Assembly (NCBI GenBank): GCA_937978655.1
Contig: CALJUX010000020.1
Location: forward strand, 1-64,000
Direction of reading: 5' to 3'
Origin: an uncultured Chromatiaceae bacterium
GTDB taxonomy: Bacteria > Pseudomonadota > Gammaproteobacteria > Enterobacterales > Alteromonadaceae
DNA: 64,000 bases
Shown here one piece after another: positions 1 to 8,187 of this stretch. The notes beneath the pieces are model-generated. The model searched no databases, was not told where the DNA came from, and worked only from the letters and a program-made list of their open reading frames with translations. Within the stretch, counting starts at the first letter, position 1; every line of letters starts with the position of its first letter. A program made the position numbers and the translations under genes.

Positions 1-47
1 GAGATGGTGATTCGTGACTGGAGTTCAGACGTGTGCTCTTCCGATCT
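1..47. other. Illumina library adapter (artefact)
   Basis: Positions 14-47 are the TruSeq read-2 adapter, ending in GCTCTTCCGATCT. The preceding 8 bases (6-13) fit an i7 index and positions 1-5 (GAGAT) are the end of the P7 flow-cell oligo. This is not genomic DNA. It shows that the window starts at a contig end where an untrimmed read was assembled. The GTG at 33 that appears to start the first open frame lies inside this adapter. Confidence 0.98.
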
Positions 48-611
48 GTCAGTCAGGCGGTGACAACCCTCGCCGGTCAGACCAGTATGATTAATCAGGC
101 TGCGCAAATCATTGAGCAAATCGCCGATCAGACCAATCTGCTGGCGTTAAACGCTGCGATTGAAGCCGCACGTGCCGGTGAACAAGGCCGTGGATTTGCT
201 GTGGTAGCCGATGAAGTCCGCCATCTGGCATCACGGACCACTGAATCCACCCGGCAGATTTACCAAATCATCCGCCAGTTGTCGGAACAGGCCAAAAGTT
301 CAGTGGCGGTCGCGGAAAACGGCGTACAGGACGCGGCGGTCGGCGTCAGTAAAGTGCAGGAAGCAGAACAGATGCTCAGTGGCATCAGCGACGTGGTGAT
401 CAGTATCGCCAGCATGGCCACCCAAATGGCGGCGGCGGTCGAACAACAGGCGCATGTGGCAGAAGATATCAATCAGCAAGTGGTGTCCATTTCCAGCCTG
501 GCTGATGAAAGCATGCACAGTGGTGAAGCCGTCTGTCACAGCAGCGAGCAACTCAATAACACCGCAGAAGAACTGCATGAGTTAGTCCTGCGTTTTCGCC
601 GTGATGCCTGA
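48..611 (+). CDS. Methyl-accepting chemotaxis protein, 5'-truncated
   Basis: Carboxy-terminal signalling domain of a chemoreceptor, about 187 residues, open at its 5' end because the contig begins here. The hairpin tip (IADQTNLLALNAAIEAARAG followed by QGRGFAVVADEV) is the CheA/CheW contact region shared by all MCPs. The downstream helix carries EQQAHVAEDIN and the protein ends LHELVLRFRR without a CheB/CheR-tethering pentapeptide. It resembles the PAS-containing chemoreceptor at 43706-45265 through the signalling domain (both have EAEQMLSG/ETEQMLSG and QAHV-EDIN), so it may be an Aer-type paralogue. The sensory part is missing and the ligand cannot be inferred. Any start upstream of 48 is adapter-derived. 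Confidence 0.93.
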   Translation, partial: VSQAVTTLAGQTSMINQAAQIIEQIADQTNLLALNAAIEAARAGEQGRGFAVVADEVRHLASRTTESTRQIYQIIRQLSEQAKSSVAVAENGVQDAAVGVSKVQEAEQMLSGISDVVISIASMATQMAAAVEQQAHVAEDINQQVVSISSLADESMHSGEAVCHSSEQLNNTAEELHELVLRFRRDA

Positions 612-679
612 CGGCATCGCCTCACCGCCACTGCGGCGGTGAAGTCAGCCCAGGCGATGCGCCAGCGGATGGCCGGTCC

Positions 680-3112
680 CTACCGGCCCTGCTGGCGTTG
701 TTGTTTTTGCTGATACATCCGTTCATCGGCCAGACGCAGCAGCTGCGTATCGTCTGAGCCATCGTCTGGAAACAGCGCCTGCCCGATGCTGCAACCAATC
801 TGCACCCTGGCCATCGACAAGACAAAAGGTTCAGCCAGCGCGGCGGTAATTTTTGCCGCGACATTGCCCGCTTCCTGCGGCGATTCGAGTTGCGGCAACA
901 GCACGACAAATTCGTCGCCTCCCAGCCGGGCCACAGTATCCGAAGCCCGCAATAATTGCCGCAGCCGCGTGGCAATCGCTTTGAGTAATTCATCACCGGC
1001 CGCGTGGCCATAGTCATCGTTCACCGGCTTAAATTTATTTAAATCCAATAACAACACTGCCAGCTGGCGCTGGTGCCGGCTGCAATGGACTAACGCCTGC
1101 TGCAGCCGATCCTGGAACAGTGCCCGGTTCGGTAATCCGGTCAGACTGTCGTGCTGTGCCAGATAACGCATCTGCTGTTCTGTTTTACGCCGCTCGGTGA
1201 GGTCCCGCGCCACCCCAACAATAGCGATAAACTCACCGGCTTCATTATAAATACCGGCGGTTTTCACTTCACTCCAGACCGTGCCACCGTTTTTGTGCGG
1301 CTGTTCCAAATCGGCGACAAATTCCGGGTAAGGCAGTCCCGCTTCCACTGCAACACGGGCCTGACGCATCTGATTAAATACCAGCTCAGCCGACTCCGGC
1401 GTCAGCGCCTCGCTGACATGCTGGTGCATCGCTTCTTCGGCGGTGAAACCACGGTGACGCTCCACCGACGGGCTGACATAAGTGATATTGCCGGCCAGAT
1501 CCATAGTCCAGATCACATCGCTGGCATTGTCAGTCAGCAAGCGGTGACGCGCTTCGCTCTGGCTCAGCGCTTCGCGGTCGCGCTGCCGCTCCAGACCTAT
1601 CGCCACCATCGAGCCGACATCTTCCAAAAGCTCATAATCCTGGGCGCTGAATTCCTGCACCTGCCAGACCAACAACACGCCGGGGATTTGGCTGCAGTCA
1701 CCTTGCAGTGGAAAAGCACAGAATTGCAGCTGGCCCGCCGGCACATCGGTAAAAGCCGGGCTGGGTTTCCCCAGCTGAGGCACCCGCAATAAGTTGAGGC
1801 CCGGCGTGTCACAATCATCACCGAAGATCTCTATCCGGCGCTGGATCTCCGCCCAACCTGCGGCGCAAAGGTCAACATGAATGATCTGCGGCAGGCCTTT
1901 GGGCCGGTCCAGCAATAATAACGGGTGGAACGACGGGCGGAACTGCTGCAACAGTTGCAACACTGTGGTCATCAGCTCATTCGGCTCCGTCTCGTCTCTG
2001 AGCATCTGCTGTAAAATCTGGCTGCGGATATGCTGCCAGCTCTGTTGTTGCCGCTTTTGTTGCAACAACTGGTGCAGCCGCCGGTTTACCTGAGTGATAT
2101 AAGCCAAAAGTGCCAGCGCCAGCAACAATCCGAGCAACACCAATAAGGCGATCAGCACCCAGGTCAGGTCAATCGGCGTGCTGGCCTGATATAAAAATTC
2201 GTCTAAATCCGGCACTGCGCTCAGCAATCCCTGCTGCTGATAAACCTCGGCAATATGCATCCAGCGCTCCGGATTAATATAACCCGGCGCAATCAAATCG
2301 GTCTGCAACAACGGCTGCATCGCCGCAGCCTCAGCCAGCAACAGCGCCCGGCTGCTGCCGGACGGATAATGCTGCTGCATATATTCAATCACTTCGGCCG
2401 GATGCTGCATCGCATAAGACCAGCCGCGCAGGCTGGCCGCGCGGAATTTTTCCACCAGTTGCGGATTTTTTTGCCAGAGCGCCGCGCTGGTAAATAAGTT
2501 GTCGCCGTAGAAATCGATGCCGGCACTGCGCGGTGAAAACTGATGATAGGCAATGCCGGCTTGTTGCAGGATCAGAGGTTCATTGGTGCTGTACGCCGAG
2601 ATCGCGGCAGCTTCGCCGTTAAGCAAATCTGCAATCGAGGTTTCATGTTCAATCAGCTGGTAATCCTGATCAGCCAGGCCTTCACGGCGCAGGTAGGCAC
2701 GCAGTTCATCGGCGCCAGTTTCCAGCAGAACTTTCTGGCCGCGCAGCAGCTGCAGATCCGGCACCACCGCTGCCGGTTTGGTCAGCAACACCAGCGGCGA
2801 ATGCTGAAAGACATTGGCGATGAGCCGCACATCGCGGCCTTGGGCAAAATCCAGCAACAAAGCACTGGTGCCGACGCCAAACTGCGCCCGGCCGGTCAGC
2901 ACTTCATCGACCACCGATAATTTCGCCCCAGCCGCCAGCAATTCCACTTTCAGTCCGGCGTCGGCGTAGTAGCCCTGCTGCTCAGCCGCGTAATAACCGG
3001 CAAATTGAAAACCATGTTGCCATTTCAGCTGCAAGCGGACTTTCTCCGCCGCCAGCAACACATCTGCCGGCCAGCACAATAGCAGCAGCATCCAGCAGAA
3101 GCGGCTACTCAC
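680..3112 (-). CDS. NMT1/THI5-type binding protein-PAS-GGDEF diguanylate cyclase
   Basis: About 810 residues. Order: signal segment (1-22), periplasmic NMT1/THI5-like solute-binding domain (about 24-310, opening with a 'LQLKWQHGFQFAGYYAAEQQ' signature), one membrane helix (about 318-342), a coiled coil and GAF-like region, a PAS domain, and a GGDEF domain. GGDEF is intact at 731-735, with an RxxD inhibitory site (RASD) five residues upstream, so an active, product-inhibited c-di-GMP synthase is predicted. I chose the GTG at 3112, which overlaps the stop of the upstream deaminase gene and has GAGGA at good spacing; an earlier TTG at 3148 would lie deep in the neighbour. The NMT1/THI5 family includes binders of thiamine-pyrimidine precursors, but this ligand is unknown. 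Translational coupling to a cytosine deaminase gene suggests a pyrimidine signal (inference). Confidence 0.88.
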   Translation of the reverse strand: MSSRFCWMLLLLCWPADVLLAAEKVRLQLKWQHGFQFAGYYAAEQQGYYADAGLKVELLAAGAKLSVVDEVLTGRAQFGVGTSALLLDFAQGRDVRLIANVFQHSPLVLLTKPAAVVPDLQLLRGQKVLLETGADELRAYLRREGLADQDYQLIEHETSIADLLNGEAAAISAYSTNEPLILQQAGIAYHQFSPRSAGIDFYGDNLFTSAALWQKNPQLVEKFRAASLRGWSYAMQHPAEVIEYMQQHYPSGSSRALLLAEAAAMQPLLQTDLIAPGYINPERWMHIAEVYQQQGLLSAVPDLDEFLYQASTPIDLTWVLIALLVLLGLLLALALLAYITQVNRRLHQLLQQKRQQQSWQHIRSQILQQMLRDETEPNELMTTVLQLLQQFRPSFHPLLLLDRPKGLPQIIHVDLCAAGWAEIQRRIEIFGDDCDTPGLNLLRVPQLGKPSPAFTDVPAGQLQFCAFPLQGDCSQIPGVLLVWQVQEFSAQDYELLEDVGSMVAIGLERQRDREALSQSEARHRLLTDNASDVIWTMDLAGNITYVSPSVERHRGFTAEEAMHQHVSEALTPESAELVFNQMRQARVAVEAGLPYPEFVADLEQPHKNGGTVWSEVKTAGIYNEAGEFIAIVGVARDLTERRKTEQQMRYLAQHDSLTGLPNRALFQDRLQQALVHCSRHQRQLAVLLLDLNKFKPVNDDYGHAAGDELLKAIATRLRQLLRASDTVARLGGDEFVVLLPQLESPQEAGNVAAKITAALAEPFVLSMARVQIGCSIGQALFPDDGSDDTQLLRLADERMYQQKQQRQQGR

Positions 3113-3545
3113 CGATATCCTCGAACCACAGAGCAGGCTTAGCGGCAATAAAGGCTGTCATCAGATCTTTGCACCTGGCATCCTGCAGATTAACCAGTTC
3201 AACGCCGCGGCTTTGCAGATACGCTTCCGGCCCCTGAAACGTCTGGTTTTCGCCAATCACCACTTTGGGAATGCCATAAAGCAACACAGTGCCGCTGCAC
3301 ATATCGCAGGGTGATAACGTTGAATACAACACTGCACGGCGATAATCGGCGGCTGTCAGCCGGCCGGCATTTTCCAGGCAGTCCATCTCGGCATGTAAGG
3401 TACAACTGCCTTTTTGCACGCGCTGGTTGTGGCCACGGCCGACGATGTTGCCATCAATCACCAGCACAGCGCCGATCGGGATGCCACCCTCGGCAAGGCC
3501 CAGTTCAGCTTCAGCGACGGCCGCCTGCATAAACGGATCAGACAT
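3105..3545 (-). CDS. Yeast-type (FCY1-like) cytosine deaminase
   Basis: 146-residue zinc deaminase of the cytidine deaminase superfamily. H51 and E53 (HAE) plus C80 and C83 (PCDMC) form the zinc and proton-shuttle site; N40 fits the substrate-contacting Asn. The sequence matches fungal cytosine deaminase closely from memory: 'GRGHN-R-QKGS-TLH-E', 'TLSPCDMC-G', 'YGIP--V-GEN', and the identical end WFEDIGE, whose Asp contacts the pyrimidine in yeast. That argues for cytosine rather than tRNA-adenosine (TadA) or guanine as substrate. Cytosine to uracil, cytoplasmic. ATG at 3545 has AGGA seven bases upstream; a TTG six codons earlier is less likely. It overlaps the downstream GGDEF gene by 8 bp, so the two are probably co-translated. 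Confidence 0.85.
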   Translation of the reverse strand: MSDPFMQAAVAEAELGLAEGGIPIGAVLVIDGNIVGRGHNQRVQKGSCTLHAEMDCLENAGRLTAADYRRAVLYSTLSPCDMCSGTVLLYGIPKVVIGENQTFQGPEAYLQSRGVELVNLQDARCKDLMTAFIAAKPALWFEDIGE

Positions 3546-3603
3546 ATTGGTTTCCTGCAGCAAAGGGGAGGAAGATTAAGCCTGTGCCGTCAATGGCTTG
3601 TCG

Positions 3604-4512
3604 TCAAGGCGGAAGCAGCAAAGGCCCGATTAAATTCTGCAGCCACTGCAAAGCCCACTGCAAGCGCGGTGTCAGATGACGCCGGTGTGGATACAGCAGC
3701 CAGACCGGCATCGCCGGCTGCGGTAGCGCTGGCAGGACTTCAATTAAAGTCCCGGCGGCAAAATGTGGTGCCAGCCCGAATCTCGGCGCCTGGATCAAGC
3801 CAAGCCCCTGCAAACAGGCGATTTGGTAACTGTCGGTATGGTTCACAGTGACAGCGCCTGGCAAGGCAAATTCATGGCGGATACCGTCTTGCAGATAGGC
3901 CAGTCCCGGATCTGTCGCACCAAAATGGCGGACATAATGGATCTGCTGATGCCCCGCCATATCGGCCAGTGTCGCGGGAGTTCCCAGCCGTTGCAGATAC
4001 GCCGGGCTCGCTGCGATCGCCAGTGGCGCGACCCCAAGTTGTTTTGCCACCAGGCCTTCACTGTCAACACTGCCGATGCGCAGCACTAAATCAAAACCTT
4101 CGGCGACCAAATCTACTTTGCGATCGGTGCAGCTGATATCCAGCTGCAATTTCGGCTGCGCTGCCAAGACCGCTGGCAACGCGGGCAGAATAACCAAGCG
4201 GGCGATACCCGTAGGCATATCGATTCGCAATTTCCCGCTAAGCCCGCCTTGTCGCGGCAGAAACAACTGATTCAGTTCGTCCAGTTCGGCCAGTAGCTCA
4301 ACACAACGCGGATAAAACAGCTGGCCGTCGCTGGTCAGCTGCACAGTGCGGGTGGTGCGCGCCAACAACCGGCTGCCGAGCTGGGTTTCCAGCTGGCGCA
4401 GCAACGTCGACACATAAGTGTTGGACAAACCAAGGCTTTCCGCCGCCCGATGAAAACTCTTCAGTTCGGCGATGCGGGCAAAAACCCGATAGGCCAGCAG
4501 TTCATCTTGCAC
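3604..4512 (-). CDS. LysR-family transcriptional regulator
   Basis: 302 residues. Amino-terminal winged helix-turn-helix (about 5-60, with 'SFHRAAESLGLSNTYVSTLLRQLE' spread across the helices) and a carboxy-terminal periplasmic-binding-like effector domain (about 88-295), standard LysR length. It resembles the CrgA/PtxR-like subgroup often found opposite an oxidoreductase gene. I chose GTG at 4512 because GAGGA lies eight bases upstream; a TTG at 4527 is within that ribosome site. It is divergent from the SDR gene at 4629 with a 116-bp gap, the classic layout in which a LysR protein controls itself and the divergent target. Effector unknown. Confidence 0.88.
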   Translation of the reverse strand: MQDELLAYRVFARIAELKSFHRAAESLGLSNTYVSTLLRQLETQLGSRLLARTTRTVQLTSDGQLFYPRCVELLAELDELNQLFLPRQGGLSGKLRIDMPTGIARLVILPALPAVLAAQPKLQLDISCTDRKVDLVAEGFDLVLRIGSVDSEGLVAKQLGVAPLAIAASPAYLQRLGTPATLADMAGHQQIHYVRHFGATDPGLAYLQDGIRHEFALPGAVTVNHTDSYQIACLQGLGLIQAPRFGLAPHFAAGTLIEVLPALPQPAMPVWLLYPHRRHLTPRLQWALQWLQNLIGPLLLPP

Positions 4513-4628
4513 GTTGATTATCCTCAAATAGCGAATAGTTTAAGCATTTTTAGCATATTTATTGGTTATTTGCTTAGCAATACACTGCAGCGGTCGGTGG
4601 CACTTCAGCCAACCTCAAGGAGCAACAA
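4513..4628. promoter_or_regulatory. Divergent regulator/SDR intergenic region
   Basis: 116 bp between the LysR start and the SDR start. An AT-rich core (about 4535-4585) has imperfect inverted elements around TTAGCA (4550) and TGCTTAGC (4570), the right size for a LysR binding site, but I could not fix one T-N11-A box with confidence. AAGGAG at 4617-4622 is the ribosome site of the SDR gene. Assignment as operator region rests on gene layout. Confidence 0.45.
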
Positions 4629-5387
4629 ATGAGCAATAAAATCGTGTTAATCACCGGCGCGAGCCGCGGTCTGGGTAAAAATGGCGCGTTAAAACTGGCA
4701 GCGGCCGGCTTTGATTTGATTCTGACCTACCAGCACAATGCGCTGGAAGCAGAAGAAGTGGCGGCACAGGCACGGGAGCTGGGCCAGCGCGCTGTAGCGC
4801 TGCAGCTGGATTTGGCGGCACCTGACACTTTGGCCGATTTCATCCGCCGCCTCAGTGACACCCTGCAGTCGCGCTGGAATGGCCGCCAGTTGGACGCAGT
4901 GATCCACAACGCCGGCATTGGCATTCACACGCCATTTGCCGACACCAGCATGGCGCAGTTTGATCAGCTGATGAATATTCATGTCAAAGGGCCTTATTTC
5001 CTGACCCAGCAGCTGTTGCCGTTATTGGCGGACAATGCGCGCATTTTGCAGCTGTCGACTGGCCTCACCCGTTTTGCCATTCCGGGCTACAGCGCTTATG
5101 CCATGATGAAAGGCGCAGTAGAAACCATGACCTTGTATCTGGCCAAAGAGCTGGCGCCACGGGGTATTCGTGTCAATGTACTGGCGCCTGGCGCGATTGA
5201 AACGGATTTTGGTGGCGGCGCCGTGCGCGACAATCAGGCCATCAATCAGTATCTGGCCAGCAACACTGCGCTTGGCCGCGTTGGCCAGCCGGATGATATC
5301 GGCGCAGTGATGCGCATGTTATTAAGCGATGACGCCGGTTGGATCACCGCCCAGCGTATCGAAGCCTCCGGTGGTATGTTCCTCTGA
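4629..5387 (+). CDS. Short-chain dehydrogenase/reductase (SDR, FabG-like)
   Basis: 252 residues, classical SDR. NAD(P)-binding TGASRGLG at 9-16, NAG at 94-96, catalytic S143, Y157 and K161, and the family end 'ASGGM-L'. Likely an NAD(P)H-dependent carbonyl or quinone reductase in the cytoplasm; the substrate cannot be told from sequence. Strong ribosome site AAGGAG seven bases before the ATG. Divergent from a LysR gene that probably controls it. Its last 66 bp overlap the 3' end of the convergent nuclease gene at 5322-7697; the SDR end is the conserved partner in that overlap. Confidence 0.92.
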   Translation: MSNKIVLITGASRGLGKNGALKLAAAGFDLILTYQHNALEAEEVAAQARELGQRAVALQLDLAAPDTLADFIRRLSDTLQSRWNGRQLDAVIHNAGIGIHTPFADTSMAQFDQLMNIHVKGPYFLTQQLLPLLADNARILQLSTGLTRFAIPGYSAYAMMKGAVETMTLYLAKELAPRGIRVNVLAPGAIETDFGGGAVRDNQAINQYLASNTALGRVGQPDDIGAVMRMLLSDDAGWITAQRIEASGGMFL

Positions 5388-7697
5388 CGCCACGGGTTGC
5401 GGCGCGCTGGCGGCCCTTTGCTGATTAATCAGCAACAGCAATTCGGCGGTGGCTGCGGCATCAGCCAACGCGCGGTGATGTTGTTTCAGCTCCAGACCAA
5501 AATGCGCCGCCAGATTGCCGAGGCTGTACGAGGCTAAGCCGGGGAAATAACGCCGGCTTTCAACCACAGTGCAAAGCTGTGGCAGTTGCAGCTGATAACC
5601 ACAGCGGGCAAATTCGGCGCGGATAAAACCATAATCAAAGCGCACATTGTGCGCGACAAAAATGCAGCCCTGCAGCTGTTGCCATAAATCCGCGGCAATA
5701 TCGGCAAAAGCCGGCGCCGTCGTAACCATTGCATCGGTGATGCCGGTGAGCCGGCTGATAAAAGGCGGAATGCGTCGCTGTGGGTTAATCAGCGTCGAAT
5801 AGCGGGTTATTTCGCGGCCATATTGTAGTTTGACCAGGCCAATTTCGGTGACCCGATCATTGCCGGCAGTGCCACCGGTGGTTTCCACATCAATCACCGC
5901 ATAGACCCGCGCCGGGTCCAATACCCACTTCACCCGCTCCAGCCGGACGTCAAAGCCCAGCTCACGCAGGCTATGCAGCCGGCTTAACTGGTTGCGTCGC
6001 ACACTGTCGCCCGGCGCTTTAATCTCAATAAACTGCAGAGCCTGCGCCTGGCTGCCACTGTCACTGCCACTGTCACGCCACAGCATTAAATCCGGATAAC
6101 CACTGCTGTGCCGGCGAAAATCCAGCGCCATTTTCCGCAGCACCGCCGCGAGTGCGCCCGCTGGCGCACTTTGTACCAACGCCAGCAGCGGCCGGGTTAA
6201 CTCCGGGTACCAGCTGAAAATTGCGTTTTGTTTGCCATAGTGTCGGGTGCTTTGCGCCAGCAAATAACGACAAGCCGTGGCTTTATCGTCTAACAGCGCC
6301 AGCTGCGTTTCAATCGCGACACCGTGGCGCTGATAAAACGCCGGTGTGGTTAAATCGCGCGGCCGGCGCTCAAATTCGTTATGGATACTGCTGTCAGCGG
6401 CTTCGAATAACTGCGGCCACAGCAATAAGCCAAACAGAGCCAGCCAAAGATTGTTTTCCAGATGTTCGGCCTGATAGCCCAGCTTCCGGTAATAATGCAG
6501 TGCGCCTTGCTCCGGCGCATTGGCCCAGAGTTCGTCCAGCGTCAGCACGGCGGCTTGTTGCAGCAAATGCGTGGTGTCGGTCAGCCGGCTTTGTTTCAGC
6601 ACGCGGCGGCTGAAATCCAGCGCCAGATAATATTCTTCGTCACAACAAGGTTCGGCCTGCATTTGCGCAAGTAATGCATCGAGTTCAGCGCGCCGGCCCA
6701 GCTTATGATACAGCCGCATCAGCCGCTCGGACGCCGGATAACCGCCACCGGCCAGATACCAGTCAATGGCCAGTTCCGGCGAATGCAAGCGTTCCGCCTG
6801 CCGGCCCAAGGCTTCGCAGAGTTTTTCCCGCGTCAGTACTGTGCGCTCATCCAACGGCTCGGGCCACAGCACAGCATCCTGCTGCCATTGCTGCAGTTGC
6901 GCCAGGGTCAGCACGCTGTTTTTACGCGGTAAGGCTTCACGCAGTTGCGCTTTTAACCGGGCATAGGCATAAGCAGCCTGCGCAGTGGCGACATCAAGAA
7001 AACGCGCCAGATATAAGGGTTCACCGCTACCGGCCGCCTGGCCGTCAGCGGCACTTTGCTGTGATGCAGCCCGCAAACCGCCGGTGGCCATCACGCCTAA
7101 ATCGCGCAGCGTAAAGGCGGATAAATCGGTTTCGATGCGGCCAAAAAATAAAAACAATAAATACTGCAGCGGCTCGGTCTGGCGCAGCGCCAGCCAGTCG
7201 CCGCTTTGCGCCAGCCATTGTGGTTGAAGTAAATCAGTGTCGGTCACGGCTTGTTGTAATGTCGCTTTGTCAGCGCTTTTTTTCGGTAGTTGCTGTAACA
7301 AGCCCTGCTGCAGCCCAACTTGCAGTAATTCGCTGAGCTGTTGTTTATTGGCTTTCAGCAGCCAGTTGGCGAGATCGTCCTGCTGCGCAGGCCGGGCGGC
7401 AAAGCCGCTTTCTAATAACAGTGCTGCGGCTGCTGGCTGATCTGTGATTTCATTGTATTGCAAGTCCGCCAACGCAAACACCGAGCCCTTGCGGCTGAGC
7501 ATCCGCAGCCACAGCCGCTGTGCGTCCGGTGATAAAGCCCGATACCCAGCGATAAACTGCCATTGCGCCGGCCCGAGCAACCCGGCGTACTGCGCTTCGA
7601 TACGCAGCAAAAACTCAGCGAAATGCTGCAGATAATAATCCGGCGGTAACACAACAGGCGCAGGCATCGACACATCCGGCTCAGGCGAAGAAAGCAT
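5322..7697 (-). CDS. FAN1-like VRR-NUC nuclease fused to DEDDh 3'-5' exonuclease
   Basis: 791 residues with two nuclease modules. Residues about 17-590 look like a bacterial FAN1: amino-terminal SAP-like part (YYLQHF to LLSRKGSVF to LQYNEI), a helical repeat middle, then a VRR-NUC domain with the PD-(D/E)xK residues visible as P535-D536 and E558-x-K560. Residues about 597-757 are a DnaQ/epsilon-type DEDDh exonuclease: D603 and E605 (DVETTG), D688 (HNVRFD) and H741/D746 (H-x4-D), all present. FAN1 acts on flaps and interstrand crosslinks; DEDDh enzymes trim 3' ends, so one chain could incise and resect (inference). Bacterial FAN1 proteins usually stop near 550-560 residues without the exonuclease. 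The start ATG has only a weak ribosome site; ATG 10 codons in is an alternative. Confidence 0.85.
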   Translation of the reverse strand: MLSSPEPDVSMPAPVVLPPDYYLQHFAEFLLRIEAQYAGLLGPAQWQFIAGYRALSPDAQRLWLRMLSRKGSVFALADLQYNEITDQPAAAALLLESGFAARPAQQDDLANWLLKANKQQLSELLQVGLQQGLLQQLPKKSADKATLQQAVTDTDLLQPQWLAQSGDWLALRQTEPLQYLLFLFFGRIETDLSAFTLRDLGVMATGGLRAASQQSAADGQAAGSGEPLYLARFLDVATAQAAYAYARLKAQLREALPRKNSVLTLAQLQQWQQDAVLWPEPLDERTVLTREKLCEALGRQAERLHSPELAIDWYLAGGGYPASERLMRLYHKLGRRAELDALLAQMQAEPCCDEEYYLALDFSRRVLKQSRLTDTTHLLQQAAVLTLDELWANAPEQGALHYYRKLGYQAEHLENNLWLALFGLLLWPQLFEAADSSIHNEFERRPRDLTTPAFYQRHGVAIETQLALLDDKATACRYLLAQSTRHYGKQNAIFSWYPELTRPLLALVQSAPAGALAAVLRKMALDFRRHSSGYPDLMLWRDSGSDSGSQAQALQFIEIKAPGDSVRRNQLSRLHSLRELGFDVRLERVKWVLDPARVYAVIDVETTGGTAGNDRVTEIGLVKLQYGREITRYSTLINPQRRIPPFISRLTGITDAMVTTAPAFADIAADLWQQLQGCIFVAHNVRFDYGFIRAEFARCGYQLQLPQLCTVVESRRYFPGLASYSLGNLAAHFGLELKQHHRALADAAATAELLLLINQQRAASAPQPVASEEHTTGGFDTLGGDPTGVIA

Positions 7698-7753
7698 TAC
7701 TGTAGCAAATCAATCACTGGATAAACAAACAGTATCTCAGCATTTAATGACTG

Positions 7754-8056
7754 CTACCAGCGAGTGTCATTTTCACAGGGATAGCCATCATTATCGCCGT
7801 CCATTTTGGTATCCGGGCAATTGGCGATAAAAAATTCAGCTTCAGCCTTCGAGCGCATCTGACTGCAATATTGCCGGCCATCGCATTGAAATCCCTGTGG
7901 TAATTGCAGCTGAGGCTGTGCTGGCACTGTCTCATCCGGTACAGGAAACGATTCAGATACCGGAAACGATTCTGGCATTGGCGCCACTGTTTGTGTGCGT
8001 TGCCACCATTGCCAACCGCCAATCAACACCACCAGCACTAACAGTTTGTTCAGCAT
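7754..8056 (-). CDS. Small membrane-anchored Excalibur-domain protein
   Basis: 100 residues. A hydrophobic amino-terminal anchor (about 3-17), a Pro/Glu-rich spacer, then a carboxy-terminal Excalibur domain: C-x-Q-M near 64, 'FIANCPDTKMDGDNDG' and PCE. The D-x-D-x-D-G loop is the calcium-binding-like signature of Excalibur, an extracellular domain often found with nucleases or surface proteins. ATG at 8056 has AAGGA seven bases upstream; a GTG just before it is less likely. Function unknown; probably periplasmic, held at the inner membrane. Confidence 0.82.
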   Translation of the reverse strand: MLNKLLVLVVLIGGWQWWQRTQTVAPMPESFPVSESFPVPDETVPAQPQLQLPQGFQCDGRQYCSQMRSKAEAEFFIANCPDTKMDGDNDGYPCENDTRW

Positions 8057-8127
8057 CACAAGTTCCTTTTGCAGTAACAGTTAAGTTTCTTTATGCAACA
8101 TTTACCCAATTCTGACAATTCCCAACG

Positions 8128-8156
8128 TTGATTTTTGCAGCACCTTAAATTAGAAT
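8128..8156 (+). promoter_or_regulatory. Sigma70 promoter of the RND efflux operon
   Basis: TTGATT at 8128-8133 and TAGAAT at 8151-8156 are separated by exactly 17 bases. The -10 lies inside the TetR-type palindrome at 8149-8172, so repressor binding would block RNA polymerase. Seen by eye; no start-site data. Confidence 0.7.
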
Positions 8157-8172
8157 GAACGTTCACTCTAAT
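8149..8172. promoter_or_regulatory. TetR-type operator palindrome
   Basis: A 24-bp inverted repeat with one mismatch: left half ATTAGAATGAAC, right half its reverse complement apart from one base. Centre between 8160 and 8161. Size and composition (GAACG/TTC core) fit an AcrR/NemR-like TetR operator. It overlaps the promoter -10 of the efflux operon; the operon's last gene encodes a TetR protein, the obvious ligand. Confidence 0.8.
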
Positions 8173-8187
8173 CTGGAGATTAATCCC

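Noticed and set aside
33..47. Apparent GTG start of the first open frame
   Set aside because: It lies in the sequencing adapter.
48..611. Recent duplication of the two Aer-like receptors
   Set aside because: Similarity is mostly in the signalling domain, which is conserved in all chemoreceptors.
1151..1792. 213-codon plus-strand open frame
   Set aside because: Antisense to the PAS-GGDEF gene, which has strong domain support.
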